Position numbers and translations under genes: made by a program. DNA of 64,000 nucleotides, from positions 10,861,768-10,925,767 of the forward strand of contig CM060849.1 of NCBI GenBank assembly GCA_030737835.1, written 5' to 3'. The notes under the pieces are model-generated. The model was given only the letters and a program-made list of their open reading frames with translations, had not been told where the DNA came from and did no database searches. The DNA is from Acorus gramineus (Eukaryota; Streptophyta; Magnoliopsida; Acorales; Acoraceae). Below are positions 21,971 through 32,121 of the stretch, in pieces; within the stretch, counting starts at the first letter, position 1; each line of letters begins with the position of its first letter.

Positions 21971-22719
21971 GAGATTTTTGCATATATATCCCTTAAAATT
22001 CAATATTGTGAAAATACTCCTATTACATTACACAATGCAAAAATACCTATAAAAAACCTTTAAATTATGCAATTGTACCCCTATCAGTGATGTTGTTACG
22101 AACCCTGGTTTATCTATGGTTAAAACCCCTAACCTAACATATGAAATGACCTAAATGTCCTAAGTTACCCAAAGAAACAAACCCTAAACACCCCCATTCA
22201 ATTGAACCTTTCGAAATACTCTCCCCTTAAACCCTAGCCGTCCCCCATGGAAGAGACTCTCCCGTAAAACCCTAATAAAAGCCTTTCCCCTTTGTCAATT
22301 CCTTGGTAAAAGTCCACATCTTACAAGGGAATCTACAATGGCAAGCGGGATTCAGTCGACCTTCAACTATGTATTGAAGAAGTTCGTGAAGAGATGCTCA
22401 TTGTAAGACCATTTGGAAAAAGGAGGATGAGAGATGAGATAAAAAACGAATACAAGAGAGACGAAATGGTAAAGAAGAAGAAGGAGAAGAAGAGAGATTT
22501 TGAAGAGGGGGTGTATTTGGGATGCAAAAGTCAATTGAATAAGGGATTAAAGGTAATTTACCACCCTCAAACAAAGAGAAAATGGTGAAAATTGAGTTGG
22601 TAGATGGAAGTTAACCCCAAAGACACAATTGCACAACTTAAAGGTTTTTTAGGGGCATAATTTAATGGGGGTATTTTCATAATATTGAATATTAACAGGG
22701 ACATATATACAAATATCCC
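21971..22719. mobile_element. Mutator-like non-autonomous element, GCATATATACC-TIR family, copy 3
   Basis: The ends GAGATTTTTGCATATATATC and, inverted, GGGATATTTGTATATATGTC extend as matching arms (AATTCAATATTGTGAAAATA / ATATTCAATATTATGAAAAT) and beyond, to AACCTTTAA..GTGCAATTGT. Flanks AAAAAAGAA and AAAAAATAA agree at 8 of 9 bases. The interior differs from its siblings: it is CT-rich with ACCCTAA stretches and a short frame from ATG 22338 (MASGIQSTFNYVLKKFVKRC) that stops at once and could be a scrap of a captured gene. That last point is speculative. Confidence 0.78.
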
Positions 22720-23020
22720 AAAAAATAATATGATCTTGATGTCCTTTTTAACCTATTTTGCTTATAGTTTTAATTTATTGTGATAATTTTTATCATAAAA
22801 TCCTCGTGACTGTCCACATAATATATATCCCGTTACAAATGGAATTTTATGCACCTACAATTGCTTGTAGGCCAAGATCATAAGACTTTCTATCCACTGA
22901 AGACATCTATAAAAAATTAGATCTGTGATTCACTGGGACACTGCAGTGAATAGAGCCTAAAATACCTAGTATTTTTTAATATTTCCAATTGTGCTCTCCT
23001 CGAGCCACTGAACTTGGAAA

Positions 23021-23080
23021 GTTTATCTCATATAATAAATGGAAAGGCAGGTTTATCTCATATAATAAATGGAAAGGCTA
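23021..23080. repeat. 30-bp tandem duplication
   Basis: GTTTATCTCATATAATAAAT plus GGAAAGGC occurs twice head to tail (23021-23050, 23051-23080), almost identical, so it is recent or conserved. Confidence 0.85.
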
Positions 23081-23163
23081 TTCAAGTACCCAGTACTGAT
23101 TATTTAAGTGGATTGTGAATTAACCTTAAAAAATAGTTTTCTTTTTCCTTAAAAAAAGGTTTC

Positions 23164-23489
23164 TGTTATAAAATAAAAGGGAAAGAGATGAAAACACAAA
23201 ACAAACATAAAATAATTTGGGACACAAGAGGGGTAGAGAAAGTATTCTTCGAGAACTTCTCATTTCATTTCTCATCTATTCTCATTGATATTCTTCATGT
23301 TACACAAGCCCTCTATTTATAGGGTCACAACCACAATGATAGGAAACCCAAAATACACACCAAGATAAATGCATACACAAATGCATGAATTACAACTTTA
23401 ATATAGCACATTAAACCAAGATGAATCTATTTATTGTGTGGTCATCCACAAATATATACATGTATCTTCAAATGCATATATTTATAACA
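23164..23489 (-). mobile_element. Solo LTR with perfect 5-bp target duplication
   Basis: A 326-bp segment starts TGTTATAAAATAAAAGGG and ends ATATTTATAACA, so it has TG...CA ends within a TGTTAT/ATAACA inverted repeat. GTTTC flanks it on both sides (23159-23163, 23490-23494). A TATA signal CCTATAAATAGAGGG on the minus strand near 23319-23333 and the AT-rich layout suit an LTR read on that strand. There is no internal region, so unequal recombination between two LTRs probably removed it. Confidence 0.85.
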
Positions 23490-23494
23490 GTTTC

Positions 23495-24332
23495 CTTGAA
23501 TCAGGGAAAAAAAAAATCTAATTGTAACGCCATATGTGATATGTCTATCACTCGGTGCATTTTGTAGTTTTCGGTAGTTCGAAAGTAATCTCTAACTACC
23601 TATATAATGTGATAGCGCAATATATTTAGTTGTATATCTCAATGTATATTTGTTCATTTTTTATGCAATATGTATTTCAATAAGTGAGTATATATTTTTT
23701 TTTTTGATAAAAACTACACATAGAGCTGGACATATTATTTTCGTAAATTTATAAGAACCCTCATCTTTAAATCATATTCATTCAACACATGAAAATCACG
23801 TTGAAGTCAAGGCCCTAAAAAGTAGCAGATAGATGCACAGGGCCCTATGCAAAATTTTAAAATGTAGTTTTTTTTTATGATTGTTTTCAGTTCTTCCCAT
23901 AATTTTTTTGAGCAATGTCAAAATTAATTATTACAAATTGATTTAAATATTTCAACAAATCACAAAAAAATATGAATGAAAAATAAATAACAAAGATATA
24001 AATAAGATTAATTATAAAAAATTAAATAAAAAATGTAAAATAAAATAAAATAAATCATAATAGAAAATAAGTTATTAGGGTGATGCTAGAAACAATTATA
24101 TTTTTAAGTCTCAAAAAAAAGAAAAGAAAGAGAGAGAGAGAGATCAATATAGATGTTATTTACTCTTCCAAGTATCCTTTTAAAAAGATGGACCAATTGG
24201 CATGCATGCAGAGGGGAGAGGGCAATATTGATGATTTGAGATGGTCCATCTGTGCGGATCATTCAATCAGTGGGCCTTATTTGTCCACCCTTGAAAAGAA
24301 ACATAAAAAAAAATGAAAAAGATACACGTAGC
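23495..24332. other. AT-rich intergenic sequence before the MULE
   Basis: No gene or element ends found. Contains A/T runs and short frames only. Confidence 0.4.
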
Positions 24333-24483
24333 CTCTATTGCAAGCATTTTTTTCAAATTAATCACCCCTATTTAATTAATTACCAAACTAATCACCCTTT
24401 TCAATTATTTACCAAACTAATCACGAGACCTGGTCAAATGAGCCATGTTAACAAATTTTAATTTTTTTTAATGTCTAAGACTA

Positions 24484-24712
24484 AAATGCCAACGGAGGTA
24501 GCGTTTTCGAGACCTGTAAATTTTTTTTCAACTTTTACTTATAAAATGCTAACCACGGTAGCGTTTTAATTAAGGTCATATTAAGACGCCACCTACGTTG
24601 GCGTGTTATATATTTTTTCATGTAAAATTTAACAAGTAAAACGCCAGTGCGAATGGCGTTTTTACACTTAGAATTTTTTTCAATTTGAAAATGTCATTCG
24701 GACTGGCGTTTT
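24484..24712. repeat. Left subterminal palindrome array (5 units)
   Basis: Five imperfect palindromes of about 24 bp on the pattern AAACGCCANNNNNNTGGCGTTT, at 24484-24507, 24543-24567, 24583-24607, 24638-24663 and 24688-24712. Clearest case: AAAACGCCAGTGCGAATGGC followed by GTTTT. Units are spaced 40-60 bp. Confidence 0.9.
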
Positions 24713-25171
24713 GTGCTGCTTTTGCCCAACCTGGATCCTGCCTGATTATTGGCAGTGATAAAACCCCCTTATACCTCACCTCTCCCCCTTACCCGACTAC
24801 CACCCTTGCAAAAGACTAAACCCTAGCACTCTTCCCTTCCAAACCCACCCAAAATCTCCCAAATCAGCCCACCATTGTTGTTCATTGTTCAACCCCAACT
24901 CCATCCCTTGTTGATTGTGCCTCCCAGCCTTGATTGTGACCGGCCCTCCCATCCCATCCACGAAATCCGACCCGGCCTCATCTTAGCCATCTTCCATGGT
25001 CTTCTTCTCGGTCTCATCTCCACACAAGCTAAGGTTTTTTTGTATTTCTTGGTCTACAATAGAAGTATATCATAAAATGGTTTTGTGAATGTTTTTTTAT
25101 TTATTTATTTAAATCCAATGGTGTAAATATTTTATTTGTGTACAATAATTGTTTTTGTGAAATAATAGAAC

Positions 25172-26935
25172 ATGGGATGTGAAATTCCAATCATTTGTTA
25201 TTGTGATGGACGGTTAGTAAACAATGGTGGGAAGCCTCATTACGTGGGTGTGCATCAAGAAACCATTATGATAGATAAAACAACCACTTATGAGGAGTTG
25301 GTCAATATGATTCATGAATTAACGAGTATTGATCAAAGTCGGTACAAAATAGTTATGACTTGTAGATATTCGACGCTTGCAAATGAATGCATGAGGGTAT
25401 ACAATGACACAAGTGTAAAAGTGATGCTGAATTTGTACCCAACTCATGCTGCTGGGGTTGAGCTTTATTTGGAGAAAGAGGAGGTCATCCAACGAGGGAG
25501 GTCATGCACGCGAACGGTCGATGATGACACAAGAACCTGTTAGTCTTTCTCCATTTAATGATGGTAGAACGAACATGCATACGTAGTGGGGAACATGGTA
25601 AGAAACGTGTCTCCGTACTTTGTCAATAATGTTCTTGTTCATATTTGTTACACACTAAATATGATTCATAGCAAGCCCTCACATGGATTCTCGTTGCATC
25701 TACCATCGTCATCGCACATGGCTTTCAATGTCAATTTAAGTCCACCGCCATCATCATTGAATGTCGATCACCCTGAATGTTTTCATGAGAGTGCTAGAGA
25801 TATGGGAGTTGAGACAGACAATGAAGAGATGGGAGTTGAGATGGACAATGAAGAGGGGGAAGTTGACACGGACGATGAACATTTGGAGTTGTTGGCATAT
25901 GTTAGCAATGAATATGTTGGTCCGGAGACTGATGTCGAAGAGAATGCAGAGGATGAAGTTCACGTAGAGCATTTCCAACCTAGTCAAAGGTTTGAAGAGT
26001 GTCCGCCAAGCATATATACTACAGCAGAGTTGGTGAATGTGGTCGTTCAAGAAGGACCTGAGACAGTGTATGTGCATTCTTCTAGGTCTCTACCATTAAA
26101 CATTGAGAAAGATCAAATCTTTGTCAACAAAGAATCCCTATACAAAGCATCCCAGAGGACAACAATTTCAGAGTTCGAAGAGACGATGCGAAGGATAGAG
26201 TTCATGAATTATGAAGCGTGGGGTTGGCTAAATAGAGTTCACAAAAAACAATGGACTCTATGTCATGACGGTGGAAGACGTTGGGGTGCTATGACGACTA
26301 ATAAATCTGAATGTATGAACAACGTTTTGAAAGGAGCACGAGGATTGCCAATAACAACATTGATACAACAGACATTCTATTGGATGAATGACTTCTTCGT
26401 CGCACGTCGTGAAAGTGGACAACTGACAACATCACCCTTTATGCCCAAATTGAATGCTAAACTCATGGATTTGGAATGAGAATGTCGGCAGATGAGAGTG
26501 ATCCGGTACTCATTGGAACGATTTGGCGTGCATGATAGGTGGAATAATCCATATGAGTTTGAGTTGAAGGAAGATGCATCTTGTGAATGCAATGTTCCTA
26601 AGTTGTATCATTATCCATTCTCTCATGTGATGGCGGCGTGCATGGCAATCCGTGTGTCATACGAGGACTATGTCTCTAAATGGTACACCATCGAATCACA
26701 TTGTTTGACATATATTCCAGAATTTCATCCAGTCAGACAAAAGGGCTATTGGTCTCCGGCGAATTTATCTTTACAACCTTTTGATGAGAGGCGAAAGAAA
26801 GGTCGTCCACGAAATACTAGGAGGCACACGGCGATGGATGAAAGAGCTGATCATTCTAGTTTTAGATGTAGTGTTGTCAAAATACTGGTCATAATAGGGG
26901 TTCTTGTCCAAATAGGGTTTTATGGTATGCCGTAG
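25172..26935 (+). pseudogene. MuDR-type (MULE) transposase pseudogene, catalytic core deleted
   Basis: It starts MGCEIPIICYCDGRLVNNGG, the PB1-like N-terminal region of plant MULE transposases, with YEELVNMIHELTSID. The frame breaks with stops near 25541-25560 and resumes through an acidic linker (ETDNEEMGVEMDNEEGEVD) to DQIFVNKESLYKA at about 26140. There it jumps directly to EFEETMRRIEFMNYEAWGWL, RRWGAMTTNKSECMNNVLKG and ARGLPITTLIQQTFYW, which normally lie after the DDE domain. The DNA-binding and catalytic DDE segment is therefore missing. TGA at 26477 interrupts the frame. A SWIM-type finger follows (CECNVPKLYHYPFSHVMAAC), with its third Cys replaced by Phe. A zinc knuckle, CSVCQNTGHNRGSCP, appears only in another frame because of a one-base loss near 26876. 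Confidence 0.88.
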
Positions 26936-27012
26936 TTTGTTATCATGCTATATTTGTTTTTGGGTTCATTTTCATTAATGTAATCTAATGGTTTATATAT
27001 TTATCACATACG

Positions 27013-29258
27013 ATGGTTGAAGATCCTCGACGTGCATGGCATGGTCCATTACATGATGGATTGTTGTTCTACCAAAAGTATCATAGATCTGCTGCTGTCA
27101 TCGACAGGGAGGTAAATCATACACTGAATTATAATCTATCCTTTTCTTTTCTTTTTGCTTTAAGGTCAAGAAGGATTTAATATGAAATTTCTTTTTTTTT
27201 TTAGGTGGATAGAGTTTTAAATTGTAAGAGTCACTTTCTGTCATTGAAGAAATGGATACCTAATGCAAGACTTATCCCATTTGTGCACGAGGTTGGCCTT
27301 TATCATTTGACGAAGGTTGCATGGATTTGGTTAGACCGTGTTTTGATCACAGCTCTAATTGAGCGCTGGAGACTGGAAACATACACATTCCATCTATGCA
27401 ATGGAGAAATTGACCATCACGTTGCAAGATGTCTCCATTTTGCTTGGTTTACCCATTGAGGGTCGTGCAATCACAAGTAGATTTGAGGATCCTGGACATC
27501 TATGCCAACAATTACTTGGTAGAATTCCACCCGACAATCAGATGCATGGGGGTCTCATTGAGATGGGATGGTTGAGGCAACAGTTCATGGTCGTTCCTCA
27601 TCGAGCATCACGTGACATACTATGTTATCATGCCTGTGCTTACCTCTTGTACGTCCTCGGATGCACGATATTCTGTAACTCAACCGGTAGTCGCATTCAT
27701 TCATCTTATTTGAGACTCTTGGAGCAGTTAGAACCTATATACTCATGGGGCTTTGCGACATTGGCGACTTTGTATGAATCCCTAACTAGGTGATGCATGA
27801 AAAAAGCTAAGACCATCACTGGATGTCTAACCCCCTTACAGGTACCCCCCATCTTGTGAATTTGTTATTTTAAGAAATCTCAACTTTCTTATTACTGTTA
27901 CTTGATTTTATTATTAGCTTTGGGCTTGGGAGAGGTTGCATGTTGGTCGTCCAAGTCGTGAAGTTCTCATTTTGTAAGAAGATTTACCTCTCAGTGCTAG
28001 GTGTGTATCAATTTGTAAATTTTAGATTCAAATATCATGTGCCATCAAATAATGTTGTCATATCATATATATAGGTGGAATGTTCCTAGAGCTACCACGT
28101 AGAATCCCATTCGATGTCTCCATTTGTATAGGGCGGAGTTGGATCGATAAGAGTAGACGCAGGTAGCATGACTTATGTTTTTTGGTGTTCTCTTCATCGT
28201 TTATGATTTATGAACACTTTATAATCATATTATGTGGTAGGTAATATGGGAGCCATATACGCCTAACATTATTGCACAGCTACCTGATATATGTCGTGCG
28301 GGAGAAGAGATCTGGCTATCGAGGACTCCAATAATTTGTTTTGAAATTGTAGCCATGCATGTACCCGACAGGGTAATGAGACAATTTGGACTACCACAAT
28401 GCATTCCACGGGAGGTACGATGCATTGATCGCAAGAGTAGGCGTGGTAGATCGACTGAGGATTTCTCTGCTCTCCATCTTGTGCATATTGAGAGATGGAA
28501 CGTAAGAAGGAGGATGGTCATTGCTCCCACAGAAGCATACCCATTGGACCAATATTTAAGTTTGTATTGGGCGTTTACGATTCGATATTTTACCCCACCC
28601 ATTATCTTTGGAGGAATAGTTTGGCATCCAACTAGTTTTATTGAAGAATGCATGGTAAGTAATGTATATTTAGTCAACTATTTTACTTGAAAAATTATGT
28701 TTTATACATCTTTAACTTTTGTTTTTCAGGGGCAATGCCTTAGTAGCATTGAGGGGATCATAAATTCCCCATGAGCACTTGACATTCAAAATGTTGGGGA
28801 AGCATATGAGACTATGGAGAGCATAAGAATTCAAATGCAAATCTCATGAGCGAGGTGCGTCCACAGGACTTACCGGACGAATATGTTCCTCAGAGCGATG
28901 AAGAACAAGATGACAATGAAGGGGACGATGCCGAGCATGGAGCAGATGACGAGGACCATGGAGGGGACGATGGTGACGATGGCGACGAAGGGGGAGACGA
29001 CGAGGACCATGGAGGGGACGATGGTGACGATGGCGACGAAGGGGGAGACGACGAGGACCATGGAGGGGCGACGATGACGACAATGACGATGACGACGGGG
29101 GTGACAATATAGAGCCTCCACCTCCCCCACCTCCTCCATCTCCGCCTAGGTGTGGACGTGGCCATCCTAGGAAGAACGTGCCACAACCTCCTCCTATCAC
29201 TGGGCCTTCAAAGCCAAAGAGAGGAAAGGTTCGAAGGTTTAATCTTTGGCCATTTTGA
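27013..29258 (+). pseudogene. Plant mobile domain (MAIN/MAIL1-type PMD) pseudogene
   Basis: Exon 1 (27013-27111, MVEDPRRAWHGPLHDGLLFY) is joined by GT-AG to 27205. There follows VGLYHLTKVAWIWLDRVLIT, ALIERWRLETYTFHLCNGE, then MTITLQDVSILLGLPIEGR in another frame because one T is extra near 27409. TGA at 27791 and stops near 27975 and 28100 also break it. Downstream, 28240-28650 still reads clearly as the PMD C-terminal half (WEPYTPNIIAQLPDICRAGE, FEIVAMHVPDRVMRQFGLPQ). Such sequences are usually annotated as PP7 long-form homologues. The tail has acidic repeats, a proline run and GRGHPRKN...KPKRGKVRRFNLWPF. PMD genes occur both as host genes needed for silencing and as transposon cargo; the position between MULE ends shows the latter here. 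Confidence 0.87.
28930..29080 (+). repeat. 48-bp minisatellite encoding acidic EDHGGDDGDDGDEGGD repeats
   Basis: The unit GACGAGGACCATGGAGGGGA...GACGAAGGGGGA repeats about 2.5-3 times within the PMD C-terminus, keeping the frame (48 is divisible by 3). The frame is lost just after the last copy, near 29070, where the repeat is truncated. Confidence 0.88.
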
Positions 29259-29442
29259 GTTTCATGAACTTGGGTTGGTATGTGTGTGGAAATTTGTAAA
29301 TGTGGATGGCGTGTACGTTATTTGGATTATATGTCTTTCTAAGATTTGAATGCTACCTTTTTTAATGACATGCATGTCAGTTGTTTGAAATTATGCCTAC
29401 AGATTGTTTGAAATTATGTTTTTTTTCTGACAATAGCAGCAT

Positions 29443-29739
29443 AAAACACCACCGGGGTTGGCATTTTACTATTTTTCTTAATAAAAAGCCAACCCCACTA
29501 GCGTTTTTAATTGAATTTACCCTAACAGCGCCACTGGGGTTGGCGTTTTAATGTTTGTATTAATTCCAGGATAAAAAATCTACTAGGGTTGGCGTTTTAT
29601 TAATACAAAACATTAAAACGCCAACCCCAGTGGCGTTTTTAGGGTAAATTCAATTAAACGCTAACACGGGTGGCGTCTAACGAAGAAAATGTAAAAACAA
29701 ATTACAAGTGCCCAAAACGCTACCTCCGTTGGCGTTTTT
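29443..29739. repeat. Right subterminal palindrome array (7 units)
   Basis: Seven imperfect palindromes of the AAACGCCAAC..TGGCGTTTT type, at 29443-29467, 29483-29508, 29524-29549, about 29573-29599, 29615-29640, 29656-29679 and 29714-29739. Clearest case: AAAACGCCAACCCCAGTGGC plus GTTTTT. The outermost unit matches the outermost left unit through GCCAACGGAGGTAGCG in inverted orientation. Confidence 0.9.
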
Positions 29740-29856
29740 AGCGTGTAGATTAAAAAAAAAAAAATGCTGACGTGGCGGGTTTGACTAGGTCATATGACTA
29801 GTTCGGTAATTTTGTGAATAGAGGTGATTAATTTGAAAAAAATGCCTTCATTGCAA

Positions 29857-31629
29857 CCCCAATTACAGTCCATCCTGTTTTTTTTTTTTTTATATATAAA
29901 ATTATATATACACTCACCCTTTAAAGTGCATGTTATTATATCAAATGAAGTATATACTGAGATATATTAGTGTATTTTTTCACAGTGAAAAATAAAAAAA
30001 ATGGACTGCAGTATATCTTGTGATAGTATAGTATATACTATGATAATATAATATATACTAAATTATCTTAGCGTACGAGCTACAAAACAGATTGCGTATA
30101 TCAACACTCAAATAAAAAAAAGATACACGTAGTCCCATTGTCTTTATATTATGATGGTGGGTATTAGCACTAAAAAATAAAGTTATGATGGTTACTTTAT
30201 GTCTTTATCATCCCTGGCTCACTGAAAAAAACAATTTTGAGTGGGGTGGGTAAATTAATGGAGTGTGGGTGAATATGTCATGGGGTGGTATTAACCCCCG
30301 TTAAAAGGGAACTTAAAAGGGTCCCATGATGGGATCAGGTTGGGTAAATAACTATTCTTTTTTCGTTTTTCTTTTTCTTTGCTCGAGGCACCATTTGGAG
30401 CAATGATTTTTCATTTTTTTTTAATAAAATACCTAATTAAATTAAAATGCAAATTGGAGCAGCTTTTGATGAATGGGGAAAGAATGGTTGAATAATAGTT
30501 TTTGAGAAATTATTTAAAAATAAGTTTGGAGATTTTACAGTCATTATACTTAATAAGATGGAATGGAATTATTAGTTTGATATATGAGCATTTTTAATAA
30601 GTTTAAGTGTTATTTAGGCCTTGCTCTCTTTGATTATGTTGGAGGTAGAGCAATAAATACATGTATATTTTATCCGTTTGATTCTCACATATCTTATTCG
30701 AATATTAAATAGTTATACAAGGACAAAAGGAGAATTACATGATTTGATTGATCTAGTGAAATATATATGTATGAATTAAATGGTTTCATAATCTCTCTAA
30801 GTAAGTGTTTTTATTTATTTATGTACTTTGCCAACTGAATATTTTTCTATCAATTGGAATAATACTTGAATTCATGACTCTAAGATAAATTATATATATC
30901 TTTACCAATTTAAAATATATCTAATCAGTCATTAACAGATTGGTAGAGATAAACCCCTCGTATTGAAATGATTTAACTAGAAAACAAACAAATAAATACA
31001 ACCTCCTAGTTTTGAATTGGAGTTTTCAATCTTCTAATATAATAACACATTACAAGTGCCTTCATTTTTCTAGATCTACATGACATCAGTCTTGCAAAGT
31101 TGAAAGCATAATATAACAACTAGATTCCATTATTATTGTCACATTTATAATGCAAAACATCTAGAAAACAAAGTCGTACTAATAAGATAAGTATTGTGGT
31201 CAATATTCAAAATTCAATGAGCAGTGCCGGCCAGCTATTCTTATAACTAACCAATATTAAATCAATTTAATTTTAATATTGGTTTATACTATTATTTTAT
31301 ATTATATATGTATAAGAAAAAAGAGAGTTAAACATAGATATCAAATGACCCACCCAATTATCACAAAAAAAAAAAAAATGATCCGCCCAATTATTCCAAG
31401 TTCTATCCCACATGGATTTAGCAATGGTCAAATAACAATTCTAATTTGGTTACCTTTACATGAACAAAGCAACATTAAAGTTGATTTTTTATATACATAC
31501 ATACATACATACATCAAATTGTGTGTTTGATACATTCTATACACATGTTTGTTAGTTGGAATGAGTTATCAGTTTTCTCATAAGTTAGGAAACAATCACC
31601 ATGTATTGTCCCCGCTGCATATCCTCATG
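29857..31629. other. AT-rich intergenic sequence, no gene
   Basis: Contains a T-run and TATA-rich short palindromes (29880-30070), a GGGGTGGG stretch near 30240-30300 and an (ATAC)n microsatellite at about 31493-31514. Nothing coding was recognised. Confidence 0.45.
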
Positions 31630-32121
31630 AGGGATGGTAAACGAGCTGAGCTCCTCGGACTCGACTCAATGGAGCTCGTTCGATTGGGAAAATGAGTCGA
31701 AGTTGAACAATGTTTAAAGCTTGATTGTAAATGAACCAAGCCACGAGTTTATACGAGCTCATTTACTTAAAAGTGTGGAATATTGTCTATTTTCGAATAT
31801 GATTATTTAGTGCTAATTTTCGAATATGATTGTCTATTTTCGACATGTTATCTGTTTTCTGCATATTTTAATTGCTAAATGAGCTTTTTTTTTAGCTAAA
31901 TGAGCTCGAGCTCGATTCTTGGTTTGAGCTTACACTCGAGCTTGTTTTATAAATGAGCTGAGCCGAGTTTCAACTGATTTTTTCACAAACCAAACAAGCT
32001 GAGCTTAAAAACAAAATTAAGCTCCGTCTCAAATCAAGCCAAGCCTGAGCCAAACCTAAATATAAACAAGCTAAGCTTGAACATGTCAAAGCTCAGCTCG
32101 CTCGGCTCGTTTACCACCCCT
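31630..32121. mobile_element. hAT-like MITE (AGGGRTGGTAAACGAGC ends)
   Basis: The left end AGGGATGGTAAACGAGCTGA and the inverted right end AGGGGTGGTAAACGAGCCGA frame about 490 bp rich in GAGCTCG/GAGCTTG motifs repeated in both orientations. Flanks ATCCTCATG and ACTCCTCAC are similar but not identical, so the 8-bp duplication expected for hAT elements is only suggested. Confidence 0.65.

Larger units (their letters stand above)
24344..29845 (+). mobile_element. Mutator-like element carrying transposase and plant-mobile-domain genes (both broken)
   Basis: The two ends are inverted repeats beginning GCATTTTTTTCAAATTAATC and staying similar for about 350-400 bp. The shared pieces are: AATCACC(C/T)CTATT, an (A)ACTAATCA-type block, GCCA(C/T)GT, a T-run with AATGTCT/AATCTAC, and GCCAACGGAGGTAGCGTTTT. 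Flanks CTCTATTGCAA (24333-24343) and CTTCATTGCAA (29846-29856) agree at 9 of 11 bases, as expected for an old Mutator-type target duplication. Inside, on the same strand, are a MuDR-type transposase pseudogene (25172-26935) and a PMD pseudogene (27013-29258). Palindrome arrays occupy the subterminal zones. The element is dead as a coding unit, but its ends are well preserved. Confidence 0.88.

Noticed and set aside
28844-29200. Frames on the minus strand and a Met/Thr-rich plus frame over the 48-bp repeat
   Set aside because: They are off-frame readings of the PMD acidic repeat.
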